Source: Pseudomonadota bacterium
GTDB lineage: Bacteria; Pseudomonadota; Gammaproteobacteria; Acidiferrobacterales; UBA6901
Direction: 5' to 3'
Assembly (NCBI GenBank): GCA_021785795.1
Contig: JAJYEK010000182.1
Location: 1-7,260, forward strand
DNA length: 7,260 nucleotides
Below, piece by piece: positions 5,305-7,260 of the stretch. Under the pieces are notes generated by a model. That model ran no database searches. It had not been told where the DNA came from and saw nothing but the letters and a program-made list of their open reading frames with translations. Numbering within the stretch: the first letter of the stretch is position 1; each line of letters opens with the position of its first letter. Both the position numbers and the translations under genes were made by a program.

Positions 5305-5422
5305 TGCTTTCGATGTAATGCCGGCCACTCGACCGTTCTGCAAATCGGACATCGAAACGAGCCGAAGCGGACCTTCAGCGAATAGTGTTGGTGTGTCTGA
5401 TTCACTGCACCGCGCGACAGAT

Positions 5423-5899
5423 TCAGCCCTCCAACAGGCTCCGCAACATCCAGGCGTTCTTCTCGTGCACCTGCATGCGCTGGGTCAGGAGATCGGCGCT
5501 CGGCTCGTCGCTGGCCTTCTCCACCGCCGGGAACGCGGCGCGCGCGGTGCGCACAACGGCCTCCTGTCCAGCGACGAGTTCGCGGATCATGTCCTCGGCC
5601 TTGGGCACACCCTGCGCATCCTTGATCGTACCCAACTTCGCGAAGTCGCCGTAGCTGCCCGGGGCCGGGTAGCCGAGGGCACGGATGCGTTCGGCGATCA
5701 AGTCGACTGCCAGAGCCAGCTCGGAGTACTGCGTCTCGAACATGAGATGCAGCGTGTTGAACATCGGCCCGGTCACGTTCCAGTGGAAGTTGTGGGTCTT
5801 GAGATAGAGCGTGTAGCTGTCCGCCAGGAGGCGCGACAGGCCCTCCGCGATCTTGGCGCGGTCCTCGATACTGATTCCGATATCAATTGCATCTGGCAT
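5423..5899 (-). CDS. dps: Dps family ferritin-like DNA-protecting protein
   Basis: A 158-residue protein, usual length for Dps. The start ATG 5899 has AAGGAGG seven bases upstream; the frame is open further back but that part is not coding-like. Ferroxidase residues have the spacing of E. coli Dps (H51, H63, D78, E82): H39 in [11 protein letters not shown]51 in NTLHLMFE, D66 and E70 in [12 protein letters not shown]. Dps forms a 12-subunit shell that oxidises and stores iron using hydrogen peroxide, limiting Fenton damage; some members bind DNA. The N-terminus ([16 protein letters not shown]) is short and acidic, without the lysine tail used by E. coli Dps for DNA binding, so iron/peroxide detoxification may be the main role. 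It lies 200 bp downstream of katG on the same strand, a pairing that suits joint peroxide defence. No OxyR box was evident by eye. Confidence 0.95.
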   Translation of the reverse strand: MPDAIDIGISIEDRAKIAEGLSRLLADSYTLYLKTHNFHWNVTGPMFNTLHLMFETQYSELALAVDLIAERIRALGYPAPGSYGDFAKLGTIKDAQGVPKAEDMIRELVAGQEAVVRTARAAFPAVEKASDEPSADLLTQRMQVHEKNAWMLRSLLEG

Positions 5900-6099
5900 G
5901 TTGTTCCCTCCTTTTATTGGAGTGCTTAAACCTTCACGCTGCGATCCGGATAGTATCAGGTGCCGTGCGCTGGCGGATGCGTTCGCGGACCTTCTCGTGA
6001 CAGAAGTATGCCACCGTGTTGCCCGCCGGTTCCACCAGCGCGATGGATCCACATTGCCACTTACGCCGCCTTTACTTCCCTGACGTCGATCCTCCAGAA
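5900..6099 (-). other. katG-dps spacer with dps ribosome binding site and an unexplained ORF fragment
   Basis: The spacer holds the AAGGAGG site for dps. It also holds an open stretch (minus strand, 6071-5934) between two stops reading [18 protein letters not shown], then [20 protein letters not shown]. This looks more like protein than random sequence and has two cysteines. It has no ATG; the only usual start codon in frame is a GTG near its 12th codon, without a well-placed ribosome binding site. It may be the 3' remnant of a lost gene. No convincing promoter for dps was found, so dps may depend partly on read-through from katG. Confidence 0.3.

Positions 6100-7260
<1,161 letters not shown>

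Noticed and set aside
5267..5929. 220-codon plus-strand open frame
   Set aside because: It is antisense to dps, whose ferroxidase residues and Shine-Dalgarno site are clear; the plus-strand product has no recognisable features.
5900..6099. OxyR binding site between katG and dps
   Set aside because: I looked for the ATAG-N7-CTAT pattern repeated at the proper spacing and did not find it; a single CTAT near 5950 is not enough.

Overview
The window is GC-rich DNA from a proteobacterium, most likely gamma or beta, probably aerobic. That reading rests on the style of the DoxX, diheme cytochrome c, KatG and Dps proteins, on strong Shine-Dalgarno sites, and on a lambda-like replication gene set. 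I cannot name the species. No rRNA, tRNA, CRISPR array, transposase or integrase is visible.

Left flank (1-1993). The 3' part of a DoxX-family membrane protein gene runs rightward off the left edge. Facing it is a leftward pair: a small secreted cysteine-containing protein (1993-1529), then an exported cytochrome c4-like diheme protein (1443-595) with a methionine-rich insertion after its second heme site. The two may form an envelope redox unit, possibly linked to copper, but the copper link is inference.

Centre (about 2000-5300). This looks like a small phage-like or plasmid-like module. An Xre/CI-type regulator (2431-2868) is transcribed rightward from a near-consensus sigma70 promoter. 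The promoter lies inside an inverted repeat that also contains a weaker promoter facing left, so the layout resembles a phage immunity switch. Downstream on the same strand come a zinc-ribbon membrane protein, an AlpA/excisionase-like DNA-binding protein, a small helix-turn-helix protein, a winged-helix protein resembling phage replication initiators, a lambda P-like helicase-loader candidate, and a short possibly frameshifted ORF. From 3546 on, most genes overlap by ATGA or GTGA and are probably translationally coupled. The 3' half of the initiator-like gene holds two strong inverted repeats and an A-rich tandem repeat (4371-4493). As in lambda O, this could be a replication origin embedded in the initiator gene. 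Leftward of the regulator is a short ORF with a good ribosome binding site that may be a decayed gene.

Right flank (5423-7260). Leftward oxidative-stress genes: the C-terminal third or more of catalase-peroxidase katG (its 5' end is beyond the window), then dps, a ferritin-like DNA-protecting protein with all expected ferroxidase residues. The simplest overall reading is a mobile or formerly mobile regulation-replication module lying between host genes for envelope redox and peroxide defence. Its ends and any integrase are not visible here.
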